64,000 nt of DNA. Source: DASPJQ01 sp035299065. GTDB taxonomy: Bacteria > Bacteroidota > Bacteroidia > Flavobacteriales_D > UBA2798. Each line of letters opens with the position of its first letter. Within the stretch, counting starts at the first letter, position 1. The translations under genes and the position numbers were made by a program. The notes beneath the pieces were generated by a model. It had not been told where the DNA came from and made no database searches. It was given only the letters and a program-made list of their open reading frames with translations. The stretch is from the NCBI GenBank assembly GCA_035299065.1, contig DATGXI010000129.1, positions 1-64,000 of the forward strand, read 5' to 3'. This document shows positions 8,724 to 18,204 of this stretch, piece after piece.

Positions 8724-10787
8724 ATGAATGCAAAAAAACTTCTTTCGCTTTTCCTGTTTCTTGTATGCACATTTGTTTCAAGCGCACAAAGCCTTGATTC
8801 ATTGACAAGGGTCATTAAAAAGCAAAAGAAAGAAGAATATCTTCAAACATTAAGACGCATTGCCGTTTCGTATACTGATCTGGGTAAATTTGACACGGCC
8901 ATTGTTCTTGTTGACAAAGGAATCAGGTATGCTAAAAAAATTGACAACGAAATATATGTTGCCAAATTGCTGAATACACGCGGTGTGGTTTACTGGAACA
9001 AAGGCGAATTCACAAAGGCAATTGCTATATTAAAACAAGGATTAAAAATGGCTGAACGGTTAAATGACAAACAAACCATTGCCGATCTTAACAATAATAT
9101 AGGGCTTGTTTATTGGGACAATGGCGAATACCCGGCAGCGTTAAAACATCTTGAAAAATCACTTGACCAGTTTTACACAATAGGTGACACCAGTGGACTG
9201 GCATCCTCCAACCTGAATATTGGATTGATTTATGATGATTTGAATGATTTTGACAATGCTTTAAAATACTACAAGAAATCACTTGAAATATTTAAACAAT
9301 TAAACGACCCGGATGGCATTAGTCAATGCTATGGGAATTTAGGTTCCTTGATGGATGAACTTAAAAAAAAGGAAGAGGCTATGGATTATTATGTCAAAGC
9401 CCTTCAAATAGCCGAAAAATTGAAAAATAAACGTCAAATGGCTTTAATGAACAACAATATTGGCGCGCTGTTGTTCAATCAAAAAAAGAAAGATGAATCG
9501 CTTGGATTTTACAAGAACGCTCTTGGTTTATATAAAGAAATAAATGACCAGGCCGGACTTGTACTTGTCCTAAACAATCTGGGTGATATATATGGCGACA
9601 AAAAAATGTACAAAGAGGCATTGGCTTGCCTGGAGCAGGTTGAGCAAATTGCAAGTTCAAGCGATATGCTGGACCACCTGGCCACTGCTTATGATGCCAT
9701 TGCTCAAATAAGTGCCGAAACAGGTGATTACAAAAAAGCCTATTTATACCAGGCTATGCACAAAGAGATAGAAGACACATTGTTTGCCCGCAAAAGCAGC
9801 CTTAGCTTAAACAACCTGAAAACGGCTTTTGAAGTAAAGCAAAAAGAAAAAGAATTGAATGATAAGGCGGAAGCAGAAAAAAAACAGCAACGCATCATCA
9901 TGATAGCTATAATAGCCGGTCTTATTCTTACGCTCGTTTTTTCGGCATTCCTTTACAAACGTATTAAACTCTCATTAAAACAAAATAAGATCATTCAGGA
10001 ACAGAAACACCTTGTTGAAGAAAAAAACAAAGAAATCACCGATAGTATTAATTATGCCAAACGAATTCAACATTCAGTAATCACCTCCGAAAATTATTTG
10101 AAACAGCACCTGCATGAATTTTTTGTTTTATTTATACCAAAAGACATTGTTGCAGGTGATTTTTACTGGGCACTAGACACGCCAAAAGGATTTTTAATGG
10201 CAACTGCCGACTGTACCGGACATGGTGTGCCTGGCGCATTTATGAGCGTGATGGGCATAAACTTTTTAAATGAAATTACTATAGAACGAAAAATACTTCA
10301 ACCCGATTTAATCCTGAACGAATTGCGAAGGGGTATAATTAAAACAATGAATCCCGAAGGACGTATAGAAGAAGGTAAAGACGGCATGGACATATCCTTG
10401 TATTTATTAAACAAAGAAACCCTTGAGTTAACTTATTCAGCTGCGAATAATCCCATTTGGATTGTGAACGAAAATGGTGTAACTGAACTTAACCCCGATA
10501 AAATGCCTGTTGGGAAATACCACAGCAAAGAAAATGATCCGTTCACCATGCATTCGGTAAAACTCAATAAAGGTGACATGATATATAGTTTTACCGATGG
10601 GTTTCCCGATCAATTTGGTGGGCCTAAAGGAAAAAAATTCAAGTACAGCTCTTTGAAAACTATTTGTGCCGAGAACCATAGTGTGCATGCAGGTGAACAG
10701 GAAAAACGGTTCAGGCAGGCATTTGAATCCTGGAAAGGAACGTATGAGCAAACCGATGATGTTTGTGTAATTGGTGTTCGCGCATGA
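8724..10787 (+). CDS. TPR-repeat membrane protein with SpoIIE-type PP2C phosphatase domain
   Basis: The 687-residue protein has a signal peptide ending FVSSAQS, about seven TPR repeats (residues ~30-350, e.g. LNTRGVVYWNKGEFTKAI), one transmembrane helix near 390-410, a coiled-coil linker (QEQKHLVEEKNKEI) and a C-terminal SpoIIE/PP2C domain. The metal-binding motifs are intact: DIVAGDFYW, ADCTGHGVPGAFMS, GKDGMDIS and FTDGFPDQFGG, ending TDDVCVIGVR. The TPR part should face the periplasm and the phosphatase the cytoplasm, where it would dephosphorylate a regulator, classically an anti-sigma antagonist, though no partner is encoded nearby. It overlaps the next gene through ATGA. Confidence 0.9.
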   Translation: MNAKKLLSLFLFLVCTFVSSAQSLDSLTRVIKKQKKEEYLQTLRRIAVSYTDLGKFDTAIVLVDKGIRYAKKIDNEIYVAKLLNTRGVVYWNKGEFTKAIAILKQGLKMAERLNDKQTIADLNNNIGLVYWDNGEYPAALKHLEKSLDQFYTIGDTSGLASSNLNIGLIYDDLNDFDNALKYYKKSLEIFKQLNDPDGISQCYGNLGSLMDELKKKEEAMDYYVKALQIAEKLKNKRQMALMNNNIGALLFNQKKKDESLGFYKNALGLYKEINDQAGLVLVLNNLGDIYGDKKMYKEALACLEQVEQIASSSDMLDHLATAYDAIAQISAETGDYKKAYLYQAMHKEIEDTLFARKSSLSLNNLKTAFEVKQKEKELNDKAEAEKKQQRIIMIAIIAGLILTLVFSAFLYKRIKLSLKQNKIIQEQKHLVEEKNKEITDSINYAKRIQHSVITSENYLKQHLHEFFVLFIPKDIVAGDFYWALDTPKGFLMATADCTGHGVPGAFMSVMGINFLNEITIERKILQPDLILNELRRGIIKTMNPEGRIEEGKDGMDISLYLLNKETLELTYSAANNPIWIVNENGVTELNPDKMPVGKYHSKENDPFTMHSVKLNKGDMIYSFTDGFPDQFGGPKGKKFKYSSLKTICAENHSVHAGEQEKRFRQAFESWKGTYEQTDDVCVIGVRA

Positions 10788-13045
10788 AAAATTCAATTTG
10801 CATAATTGGTTTTTTGCTTGCTGGCATTTTTACATGTACGGCACAATCACCTTTAATTGACTCGTTAAATAAACGGTTGTTAACCGAAAACGATAAAAAA
10901 GTGGTTGTAGATATTTACAATGAGCTGCATTGGGAATACCGTGAACTGGGCGACACAGAAAAGGAGAAAGAATTTTCTGGCAAAGCTGAAAAACTGGCCA
11001 TGTCAACACGTTATGATTTTGGGCTGGCAAAACATTACAACTGCGAAGGCGTTGGACACATGAATCGTGCTGAATATGTAAAGGCCGAGGCTTGTTTTTT
11101 TAAAAGCATTGAATTATTAAAACAATTAAAAGAGGAAAAATCCATCGCATCGGCCTACGGCAACCTGGGTATTATTTACTTTAATCAGGCACAATATAAA
11201 AAAGCGCTCGCCATTCAGAAAAAAAGTCTTGCTATTCGTAAAAAATTAAAAGATACGTATGGAATGGGAGCTTCCTACATCAATATTGCCAATATTTATG
11301 AATCGCAGGGTAACTTTCCAAAAGCGCTTGACTACAATTTTAAGTCACTGCAATGCTTTGAAAAATTAAAGGATGACGGAAACAAAGCCAGCTGTTATGC
11401 AAATATTGGTATTGTTTATGCAAAGCAGGGAAATCATGCCAAGGGCGAAGAATGGTTTGCCAAGTCAATGAAACTTCGGAAAAAAGCAGGAGACCAGTAT
11501 GGCCTTTCGAATGACCTTGCCAACCTTGCAGGGATTAAAAAAAATAAAAAGGAATTCAAGCAGGCAATTGCGCTTATTGGTGAAAGCAGCGTTATAAAAT
11601 TAAAAATTGGCGATGTGTTTGGTTTAGGTTCCAATTACATGGAAGCTGGTGATTGTTTTCATTCACTTGCCCTGGAAAGCAAAAACAATGATCCAAAAAA
11701 TTATACAATTTTACTTGACAGCGCCACAAAATACGCTCATAAAGCATTTACCATAAGCAATGAAATAAATGATCCCTATTTACAAAGCTATTGCCTTAAC
11801 CTGATGGCACATATTGAACAGGAATACGGGAACGATGAAAAAGCGCTGACTTACTTAAAACAAAGTCAGAAAATTTCGGACACCCTGGAAACTCCCGAGA
11901 ATATGAGCCATACACTAAGACAAATATCTGATATAAGTGCCCGGCTGGGAAATTACAAGGACGCCTATGAGTTTTATGTAAAACAAGACCTGATTCATGA
12001 TTCGCTGTTTAATAAATCAAAAAGCATGGAGCTGGGTAAACTGGAAGCAGGATTTACCTATGAAAAAAAATTATTAAAAAAACAACAGGAAAAAGAACAA
12101 AGTGATTTGCTGCACAATGAACGCGTACGTGTTTTGACCTGGTCGTTCTCAGGTGGATTAATGCTTTTACTGGTTATCATTTTTGTTGTGTACAGGAGTT
12201 ATGCGGCTAAGAAAAAAGCCAATCAGCTAATTACTGAACAAAAAAAGGAAGTTGAACTACAAAAAGTAATTATTGAAGTTAAAAACAAAGAAATTGTTGA
12301 CAGCATTAACTACGCAAAGCGCATACAAACCGCTGTTATAACATCAGACACCTATTTAAAACAGCACCTTGATGATTACTTTGTGTTGTTTCTACCCAAA
12401 GACATTGTTGCGGGTGATTTTTACTGGTCAATTGAAACAGATGCTGGTATTTTAATGGCAACCGGTGATTGTACCGGGCATGGGGTGCCGGGCGCGTTTA
12501 TGAGCATGATGGGCATCAATTTTCTGAATGAAATTGTGGTGGAGAAAAAAATTATTGAACCGGCTGCAATATTGAATGAATTACGCAGCAACATTATACG
12601 TGCGTTAAATCCCGAAGGAACCGTTGAGGAAGGAAAAGACGGAATGGATATTTCATTGTACCTGTTGGATAAAAAATTATTGAAACTAACCTTTGCGGCA
12701 GCCAACAACCCTGTTTGGATTATTAATGGGAACGGGATTTTAGAAATAAAAGGCGACAAAATGCCAGTGGGGAAATACAGTGGAAAGGAAAACGAAAGTT
12801 TTACAACAAAAACCCACCAGTTAAAAAAAGGCGATGTAATTTATACATTTACCGATGGGTTTGCCGACCAGTTTGGGGGTGAAAAAGGAAAAAAATTCAA
12901 ATACAGCAATCTTCAGAAAATTTTGCTTGATTTTTACAAAGATCCATTAGCAAAACAGGAAGAAAGCTTAAAATCGGTATTTGAAACCTGGAAAGGGAAT
13001 TTTGAACAAACGGACGATGTATGCATTGTAGGTGTACGCGTTTAA
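10784..13045 (+). CDS. Second TPR-repeat SpoIIE-type phosphatase (tandem paralogue)
   Basis: I choose the ATG at 10784 because it overlaps the previous stop (ATGA) and begins a clean signal peptide (MKNSICIIGFLLAGIFTCTAQ); an in-frame alternative start 21 nt upstream lies inside the preceding gene. The 753-residue protein has the same order as its neighbour: signal peptide, TPR repeats, transmembrane helix near 460-480 (SGGLMLLLVIIFVVY), coiled coil and SpoIIE/PP2C domain. The core motifs (DIVAGDFYW, GDCTGHGVPGAFMS, GKDGMDIS, FTDGFADQFGG) match the neighbour almost word for word, indicating tandem duplication, while the TPR halves diverge, which suggests different inputs and similar outputs. 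Confidence 0.9.
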   Translation: MKNSICIIGFLLAGIFTCTAQSPLIDSLNKRLLTENDKKVVVDIYNELHWEYRELGDTEKEKEFSGKAEKLAMSTRYDFGLAKHYNCEGVGHMNRAEYVKAEACFFKSIELLKQLKEEKSIASAYGNLGIIYFNQAQYKKALAIQKKSLAIRKKLKDTYGMGASYINIANIYESQGNFPKALDYNFKSLQCFEKLKDDGNKASCYANIGIVYAKQGNHAKGEEWFAKSMKLRKKAGDQYGLSNDLANLAGIKKNKKEFKQAIALIGESSVIKLKIGDVFGLGSNYMEAGDCFHSLALESKNNDPKNYTILLDSATKYAHKAFTISNEINDPYLQSYCLNLMAHIEQEYGNDEKALTYLKQSQKISDTLETPENMSHTLRQISDISARLGNYKDAYEFYVKQDLIHDSLFNKSKSMELGKLEAGFTYEKKLLKKQQEKEQSDLLHNERVRVLTWSFSGGLMLLLVIIFVVYRSYAAKKKANQLITEQKKEVELQKVIIEVKNKEIVDSINYAKRIQTAVITSDTYLKQHLDDYFVLFLPKDIVAGDFYWSIETDAGILMATGDCTGHGVPGAFMSMMGINFLNEIVVEKKIIEPAAILNELRSNIIRALNPEGTVEEGKDGMDISLYLLDKKLLKLTFAAANNPVWIINGNGILEIKGDKMPVGKYSGKENESFTTKTHQLKKGDVIYTFTDGFADQFGGEKGKKFKYSNLQKILLDFYKDPLAKQEESLKSVFETWKGNFEQTDDVCIVGVRV

Positions 13046-13054
13046 ACCTGAAAT

Positions 13055-13495
13055 ATGAAAAACCATTTTAAAGAAATTTTTTTAAAAAACCTTGATTCAT
13101 TGGCTGCTGAATTAAGTGCCTATACGGATGAAAACCATATATGGGAATTGCGTTCAGGTATTTCAAACTGTGCCGGTAATCTTGCTTTGCATTTAATTGG
13201 AAACCTTAATCATTTTATTGGTTCGCAGTTAGGAAATACAGGCTATGTGCGCGAACGTGAAAAAGAATTTGGTGACAAAGATGTTTCCAGGGATGTGTTG
13301 GTGGAAAAAATAACAGCCACAAAAAAAATGATTCAAATTGCATTTGATAACCTCCGGGAAAACGATTTGCAAAAACAGTTTCCCCTTACACACTTTGGTG
13401 AAGCAAAAACAACCCATGAAGTATTGTTAATTCTTTTAACGCATTTTAACTACCATTTAGGACAGGTAAATTACCATCGAAGGCTAATCAATTAG
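13055..13495 (+). CDS. DinB-fold protein
   Basis: The 146-residue protein fits the DinB/DUF1572 four-helix fold, with histidines at the expected metal-binding places (NLALHLIGNLNHF around residues 45-55 and HFNYHLGQVNYHRR near the C-terminus). Members are often metal-dependent transferases that use small thiols; no substrate can be assigned. It begins 9 nt after the second phosphatase, so it is probably the last gene of that transcript. Confidence 0.8.
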   Translation: MKNHFKEIFLKNLDSLAAELSAYTDENHIWELRSGISNCAGNLALHLIGNLNHFIGSQLGNTGYVREREKEFGDKDVSRDVLVEKITATKKMIQIAFDNLRENDLQKQFPLTHFGEAKTTHEVLLILLTHFNYHLGQVNYHRRLIN

Positions 13496-13534
13496 CTGAA
13501 TATCAATGGTCAAATATGATTTTTTTCAAGTCCG

Positions 13535-13560
13535 TAGGGGATTATCCCATTCCAATTGTC
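13535..13560 (+). promoter_or_regulatory. Candidate ECF-sigma promoter (copy 1)
   Basis: TAGGGG at 13535-13540 and ATTGTC at 13555-13560 are separated by 14 nt. The same two hexamers with the same spacing recur at 16976-17001 and 18205-18230. The ATTGTC element ends in GTC like many ECF -10 elements. Its place upstream of the sigma gene suggests autoregulation. A housekeeping-like TATCTTTG (13607-13614) just before the sigma ATG could be a second promoter, but it lacks a clear -33 partner. Confidence 0.7.
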
Positions 13561-13622
13561 CTATGTAGTAAATGCGTGAATCAAAGGCAACCATCTATCC
13601 AAATTCTATCTTTGTTAAAACA

Positions 13623-14204
13623 ATGATATTGGATGGAAATACAGATGACTTTACACCCTTAAAAAACGGTGATGTAAAAGCCTATGAGGTTATTTTCAAA
13701 AAATATTACCAGCGACTGTGCAATTACGCCAGTGTTCTTTTGAAAGACAAAACCGAATCGGAAGAAGTGGTTCAACAGGTCTTCATCAATATATGGAATA
13801 AACGTGACGTTATTGAAATTGAAACTTCGTTGCAATCATACTTATACCGGGCAGTGAATAATGCCGGTTTAAACAGGCTTAAACAGTTAAAAATGCAGCG
13901 GGGTCATCATGAACATGTAAAATACGAAAGTGTTTCAACCGCTGAAAGTACCTCTCAAAGCATATCTAAAAACGAGCTTGAGAGAAGTTTATATGCAGCT
14001 GTTGAGCGCTTACCCGAACAATGCAGGCTTACTTTCCAACTCAGCCGGTTTGAAGGATTAAAATACCAGGAAATTGCTGACGAATTAAACGTATCGGTAA
14101 AAACTGTGGAAAACCAGGTTGGAAAAGCACTTAAATTTTTACGTGAGGAATTAAAAGAGTTCTTACCACTACTATTGTTATACTTACCCTCAATACTCCT
14201 ATAA
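13623..14204 (+). CDS. RNA polymerase ECF sigma factor (FecI-like)
   Basis: I start at the ATG at 13623 (193 residues); an in-frame ATG at 13572 would add 17 residues but lies only 11 nt after the putative -10 element. Region 2 is FKKYYQRLCNYASVLLKDKTESEEVVQQVFINIWNKR in part, with the typical QxVFxxxW pattern, and region 4 is LPEQCRLTFQLSRFEGLKYQEIADELNVSVKTVENQ. This matches the Bacteroidota FecI-like sigma-70 group. FecR follows after 1 nt. The three TAGGGG-N14-ATTGTC sites in the locus are its likely targets. Confidence 0.92.
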   Translation: MILDGNTDDFTPLKNGDVKAYEVIFKKYYQRLCNYASVLLKDKTESEEVVQQVFINIWNKRDVIEIETSLQSYLYRAVNNAGLNRLKQLKMQRGHHEHVKYESVSTAESTSQSISKNELERSLYAAVERLPEQCRLTFQLSRFEGLKYQEIADELNVSVKTVENQVGKALKFLREELKEFLPLLLLYLPSILL

Positions 14205-14205
14205 C

Positions 14206-15207
14206 ATGCAGCTCATACCTAATCATATTGACGAATTGATTGCAAGAAACCTTGCCAATAACGCCAGCGAGCAGGAGCAAAAAAGCCTGCACGAATGGAT
14301 TGATGCTTCGCCCGAAAACGCGAAGTATTACAAAGACCTTCAGTTCATTTTTGAAACAAGTAAACATGAACAAAAAAATGAAACTGTTGATGCAAATGCG
14401 GCCTGGAATAAAATTAAACCATATATGAGCGAGGACACCATTCGGGTGGTGCCCATGCCCGTGGCAAAAAAACAGGGTTTCCCGGTTTTTTTAGTTGCCG
14501 CAGGTTTTGCGTTAATCTGCATTATTGCCTTAACGGTTTATTATTTCATGCCAGCCGGTAAAAATCAGAATGAATTATTGAGCATTTCAACCGATGACAA
14601 AAGTATTGAGCAAAAATTAGGCGATGGAACAGTAGTGACCGTAAATCCAAACAGCCATTTTGTGGCATTACACAAGAACAGGCGCGAATACAAATTAAGT
14701 GGAAATGCTTATTTTGATGTGAAACATGATGATAAAAATCCGTTTATCATTCACGTAAATAATTTATGCATTAAAGATATTGGAACAAGTTTTTCAGTTG
14801 AAGGAGACCCGAAAGACGATGTTATTCGTGTAAATGTAACTGAAGGCGAAGTTCAGTTATACACCTTGCAACAAAAAGGAATCACCATTAAAGCAGGCGA
14901 GTCAGGTGAATACTACAAATCAATGGATGTTTTTGGTAAAATTCAAGATATTGAAGATGATCATGCACAAACATTCAGCATGAATTTTGACAATGCCAGT
15001 TTGCAGGAAGTTGTATCAATGCTTGAAAAACAATTTGAAACAAAAATAGTTTTTAGTAATGAAAAATTAAAATCTTGCCGTATAAGCGTAAAATTTGAAG
15101 GTTCAAACCTTGAAGAAATACTGGAAATAGTTGGCGAAACCATGGATATTTGGACAACTGAAGAAAATGGCGTTATTACATTGGGAGGTGATGGCTGCAA
15201 TAAATAA
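14206..15207 (+). CDS. FecR-family anti-sigma factor
   Basis: The 333-residue protein has a cytoplasmic N-terminal region (residues ~1-85) with EWIDASPENAKYY, a single transmembrane helix near 88-112, a periplasmic FecR domain (~125-235; LGDGTVVTVNPNSHF, GNAYFDVKHD, PFIIHV) and a DUF4974-like C-terminus (~255-330; SLQEVVSMLEKQFE). Proteins of this build hold the cognate ECF sigma factor at the membrane until a periplasmic signal arrives. It is coupled to the sigma gene (1 nt gap) and overlaps the STN-repeat gene by 17 nt. Confidence 0.92.
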   Translation: MQLIPNHIDELIARNLANNASEQEQKSLHEWIDASPENAKYYKDLQFIFETSKHEQKNETVDANAAWNKIKPYMSEDTIRVVPMPVAKKQGFPVFLVAAGFALICIIALTVYYFMPAGKNQNELLSISTDDKSIEQKLGDGTVVTVNPNSHFVALHKNRREYKLSGNAYFDVKHDDKNPFIIHVNNLCIKDIGTSFSVEGDPKDDVIRVNVTEGEVQLYTLQQKGITIKAGESGEYYKSMDVFGKIQDIEDDHAQTFSMNFDNASLQEVVSMLEKQFETKIVFSNEKLKSCRISVKFEGSNLEEILEIVGETMDIWTTEENGVITLGGDGCNK

Positions 15208-16969
15208 ATATAACCGGGCATTTCGACTTGTTTTAGCTTTTCTTTTTGTGCTGGTTAAAGGTGCCACATTTTCTCAATCAAAAACACCACCTCTTGAACG
15301 GCTTGTTACAATTAAAGTATCAAACACTTCGGTTGGCGACATACTCAAAAAAATGTCTGAACAAGGCCATTTTTCGTTTTCATACAATACAAAAAGCATT
15401 GACACCGATCGTAAAATCAGCCTACAGCTTGAAAACAAACCGGTACGCACCATTTTACACGCTATATTCAGGGGAAGTGTGGTGTACAAAAGTAAAAGCA
15501 ATTACATAATACTGAGCGCTGTTCCAAAAAAGGAGGTCGAAGTAAATACCGAACCAAAATACTTACAGGTGAGTGGCTACGCCTTTGACAAACCCAGCAG
15601 TAAAAAATTAAAACAGGTAAGTATAGTTGAAGAAAACACCTTGCTTTCAACCGTTAGTGACAACTACGGTTATTTTAATTTAGAAGTACCCAATACAACC
15701 AGCCAGGTGAAATTGAAGGTGAATAAGGAAGGTTACAGGGACACTGTTTTAGTACTTACCAAAGAGTATTTTCAGGCCATTGAAATTATTTTGTGGCCAA
15801 ATCCAAAAGAAATTGAACTGGCACCCATTCCCGAGAACCTTATAGCGGCAAATGACACAACCAATGTTACCACTGCTTTAATCGCGACTCCTGAAAAAAA
15901 CAAAACATTTGATTTTTTGCTGAACAGTAAAATGAAATCGAATTTACGAAACCTGCGCGATACCTTTTTCAGAAAAGCACAATTCTCCGTCATCCCACCG
16001 CTTTCAACCAACAAACTAGTGGGTACCCATGTCATGAACAATATTTCACTTAACTTACTTGCCGGGTATACAGGTGGTGTAAAATATGCGGAAATTGCAG
16101 GGTTGCTAAATGTTGATCGAGGAAATGTTAGCTATTTCCAGGTGGCAGGACTCATGAATGCTGTAGGCGGAAAAACCACAGGGTTCCAGGCAGCAGGACT
16201 ATTCAATGCCTGCCGCGATGATGTTACCGGTTTCCAGGCCGCTGGTTTATGTAACATCAATAAAAAAACAACAAAAGGATTCCAGGCAGCTGGTTTGTTC
16301 AATTACTCAAAACACGTTAAAGGTGTGCAGGCAGCGGGCCTTTTTAATTACGCCAAAAAAATAAATGGCGTTCAAATTTCAGTATTTAATTTTGCCGACA
16401 CATGCAATGGAGTCCAAATAGGGTTCTTTAATTTTGTAAAACACGGTTATCACAAAATTGAATTAAGTGCCGATGATGTTTTTTATGGGAACATTGCTTT
16501 CAGAACAGGAACTGAACGTTTCCACAATATTTTTACAGCCGGTATGGGTTTTGAAAAGTATACGCGCATGTGGACATTCGGCTATGGGATTGGAACCAGT
16601 TTTCATTTGCATAAAAAACTATTGCTGGATATTGACATTACCACTTCTACCATTCGCAGAGAAGGCGCCTGGCCCATGTTGTTTGATGATGGGGGAATTG
16701 AATCCCTGCCCGATGAACAACGCCTTGCCGTAACAAACCAACTGATGAACTTAAACAATAAATTATATGTTGGTTTGGACTGGCAATTTTGCAAACATGT
16801 AGGCCTCTCTGCCGGCCCTACGCTCAATGTTCACCTGACAGATACACGTAATTACAGTTTCGACACATTTAATTCACTTCACCCAAATTATTTTTTTTCC
16901 GAAATGGTTGATACCAACCTGAAGTTGAACATGTGGGTGGGCATAAAGGCCGCCATTCGTTTTCTTTAA
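15191..16969 (+). CDS. Exported STN-domain protein with GFQAAGLFN-type tandem repeats
   Basis: I choose the ATG at 15191, preceded closely by GGGAGGTG and giving a clean signal peptide that ends ATFSQ; a longer in-frame start at 15131 lies deep in fecR. The 592-residue protein has an STN domain (~35-105; VTIKVSNTSVGDILKKMSEQ), a carboxypeptidase-regulatory-like beta domain (~115-195), a linker, then about seven ~16-20-residue repeats built on GFQAAGLFN (~312-417), and a C-terminal region starting KIELSADDVFYGN that looks like an outer-membrane-type beta domain. The repeats resemble those of LA_2272-type surface proteins. STN domains normally signal to FecR from the front of a TonB receptor; here the domain sits on a separate protein. 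Confidence 0.75.
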   Translation: MAAINKYNRAFRLVLAFLFVLVKGATFSQSKTPPLERLVTIKVSNTSVGDILKKMSEQGHFSFSYNTKSIDTDRKISLQLENKPVRTILHAIFRGSVVYKSKSNYIILSAVPKKEVEVNTEPKYLQVSGYAFDKPSSKKLKQVSIVEENTLLSTVSDNYGYFNLEVPNTTSQVKLKVNKEGYRDTVLVLTKEYFQAIEIILWPNPKEIELAPIPENLIAANDTTNVTTALIATPEKNKTFDFLLNSKMKSNLRNLRDTFFRKAQFSVIPPLSTNKLVGTHVMNNISLNLLAGYTGGVKYAEIAGLLNVDRGNVSYFQVAGLMNAVGGKTTGFQAAGLFNACRDDVTGFQAAGLCNINKKTTKGFQAAGLFNYSKHVKGVQAAGLFNYAKKINGVQISVFNFADTCNGVQIGFFNFVKHGYHKIELSADDVFYGNIAFRTGTERFHNIFTAGMGFEKYTRMWTFGYGIGTSFHLHKKLLLDIDITTSTIRREGAWPMLFDDGGIESLPDEQRLAVTNQLMNLNNKLYVGLDWQFCKHVGLSAGPTLNVHLTDTRNYSFDTFNSLHPNYFFSEMVDTNLKLNMWVGIKAAIRFL

Positions 16970-16975
16970 TACGTG

Positions 16976-17001
16976 TAGGGGTAACTTCTTTTTGAATTGT
17001 C
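16976..17001 (+). promoter_or_regulatory. Candidate ECF-sigma promoter (copy 2)
   Basis: TAGGGG at 16976-16981 and ATTGTC at 16996-17001, spaced 14 nt, lie 20 nt upstream of the ATG at 17022. Element text and spacing are identical to copies 1 and 3. Confidence 0.7.
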
Positions 17002-17021
17002 TTGGTTAAAAACAGATTATA

Positions 17022-18197
17022 ATGAAGACAATTTTATGCACCTTGCTGACATTTACTACGTCAACAACCTTTTCCCAAAATGCAGGAAACCAAACTTTAG
17101 CCAATAACGATACAGTTCGCAACAAAGTTCAACTATCCATATCGCCCGGCTTTGACATTGTAAAAACCACCAACAATGAAACAGTAAAAAAAGCATCTGT
17201 TAATTTACTGGTAGGTTATGCAAAAGGCATTGATGGATTCCAGGTTTCAAGTCTGGTAAATATTTGCAATGGAAATGCGCGCTTTTTCCAGGGATCAGGG
17301 CTGGTAAATGTAACCAATGGGAACTTTGACGGGTTCCAGGGGGCCGGACTTATAAATGTGGTTTCAAAAAAAACAACAGGCATGCAAGGTGCCGGCTTAA
17401 TCAATGTAAGCATTGATTCTGTTACGGGCATGCAGGGTGCAGGACTTGCCAACGCTTGTATTAAGCATGTGGAAGGGGCACAAATAGCTGGTTTATTCAA
17501 TTATGCAACTTCGGTGAACGGTGCACAACTTGGAGGATTATTCAATTGTGGAGGAAATGTAAAAGGATCACAAATTGCAGGATTGTTTAATGTAGCCAAA
17601 AACGTAACCGGTTCACAAATATCAGGGTTGATCAATGTTGCCGACAGTGTTTCGGGCGCTTCCATTGCTTTTTTTAGTTTCATTCGCAAAGGGTACCATA
17701 AATTGGAGTTAAGTGCCGATGAAGTTTTTTACACCAACGTAGCTTTCAGAACAGGCACAGATAAATTTCACAACATATTTTCAATAGGGGTTACACCTGA
17801 AAAGAAAAACAAACAATTATGGACTTGTGGTTATGGTATTGGAAGCAGCATTAAATTGAAAGAAAAATTATGGCTCGATATTGATGTTTCGGCCAACAAT
17901 GTTTTAAAAGTAAACTCACCTCTTTGGGGAACCGAAGACTCAACTTCATTAAACAACCGCAATGGGCGTTTAAACCTGAACAATAAATTGCATGTGGGTG
18001 TTGAATGGCGCTTTGCCAAAAAAATATCCGTTTCGGGAGGCCCGGTATTCAACTTAATGCTGGCCGATGAACGAAATGCCAATTACCAGGACGTTTTTTC
18101 TAAAGTACGACCAAATTATTTAATAAATCAAAAGGTTTCCAATCACATATTTATGAATGTTTGGGTGGGCGCGCGCCTTGCTGTACGCTTTTTTTAA
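17022..18197 (+). CDS. Exported GFQGAGLxN tandem-repeat protein
   Basis: The 391-residue protein has a signal peptide ending TTFSQ and about nine repeats of the type GFQGAGLINV, GAQIAGLFNYA and GSQISGLINVA (residues ~69-220), then a C-terminal domain closely matching that of the preceding gene (GYHKLELSADEVFYTNVAFRTGT, here shortened to its start, versus GYHKIELSADDVFYGN). It lacks the STN and carboxypeptidase-like domains. The regular hydrophobic spacing suggests a stacked beta structure, probably at the outer membrane or surface. It is paralogous to its upstream neighbour and has its own candidate ECF promoter. Confidence 0.75.
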   Translation: MKTILCTLLTFTTSTTFSQNAGNQTLANNDTVRNKVQLSISPGFDIVKTTNNETVKKASVNLLVGYAKGIDGFQVSSLVNICNGNARFFQGSGLVNVTNGNFDGFQGAGLINVVSKKTTGMQGAGLINVSIDSVTGMQGAGLANACIKHVEGAQIAGLFNYATSVNGAQLGGLFNCGGNVKGSQIAGLFNVAKNVTGSQISGLINVADSVSGASIAFFSFIRKGYHKLELSADEVFYTNVAFRTGTDKFHNIFSIGVTPEKKNKQLWTCGYGIGSSIKLKEKLWLDIDVSANNVLKVNSPLWGTEDSTSLNNRNGRLNLNNKLHVGVEWRFAKKISVSGGPVFNLMLADERNANYQDVFSKVRPNYLINQKVSNHIFMNVWVGARLAVRFF

Positions 18198-18204
18198 TGG
18201 AACA

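Noticed and set aside
16126..16440. Possible CRISPR-like array of ~50-bp direct repeats
   Set aside because: The periodicity follows the codons of GFQAAGLFN protein repeats, units vary in length and sequence, and there are no unique spacers or cas genes.
17786..17791. Fourth TAGGGG hexamer inside the second repeat gene
   Set aside because: There is no ATTGTC-like element 14 nt downstream and it lies within coding sequence.
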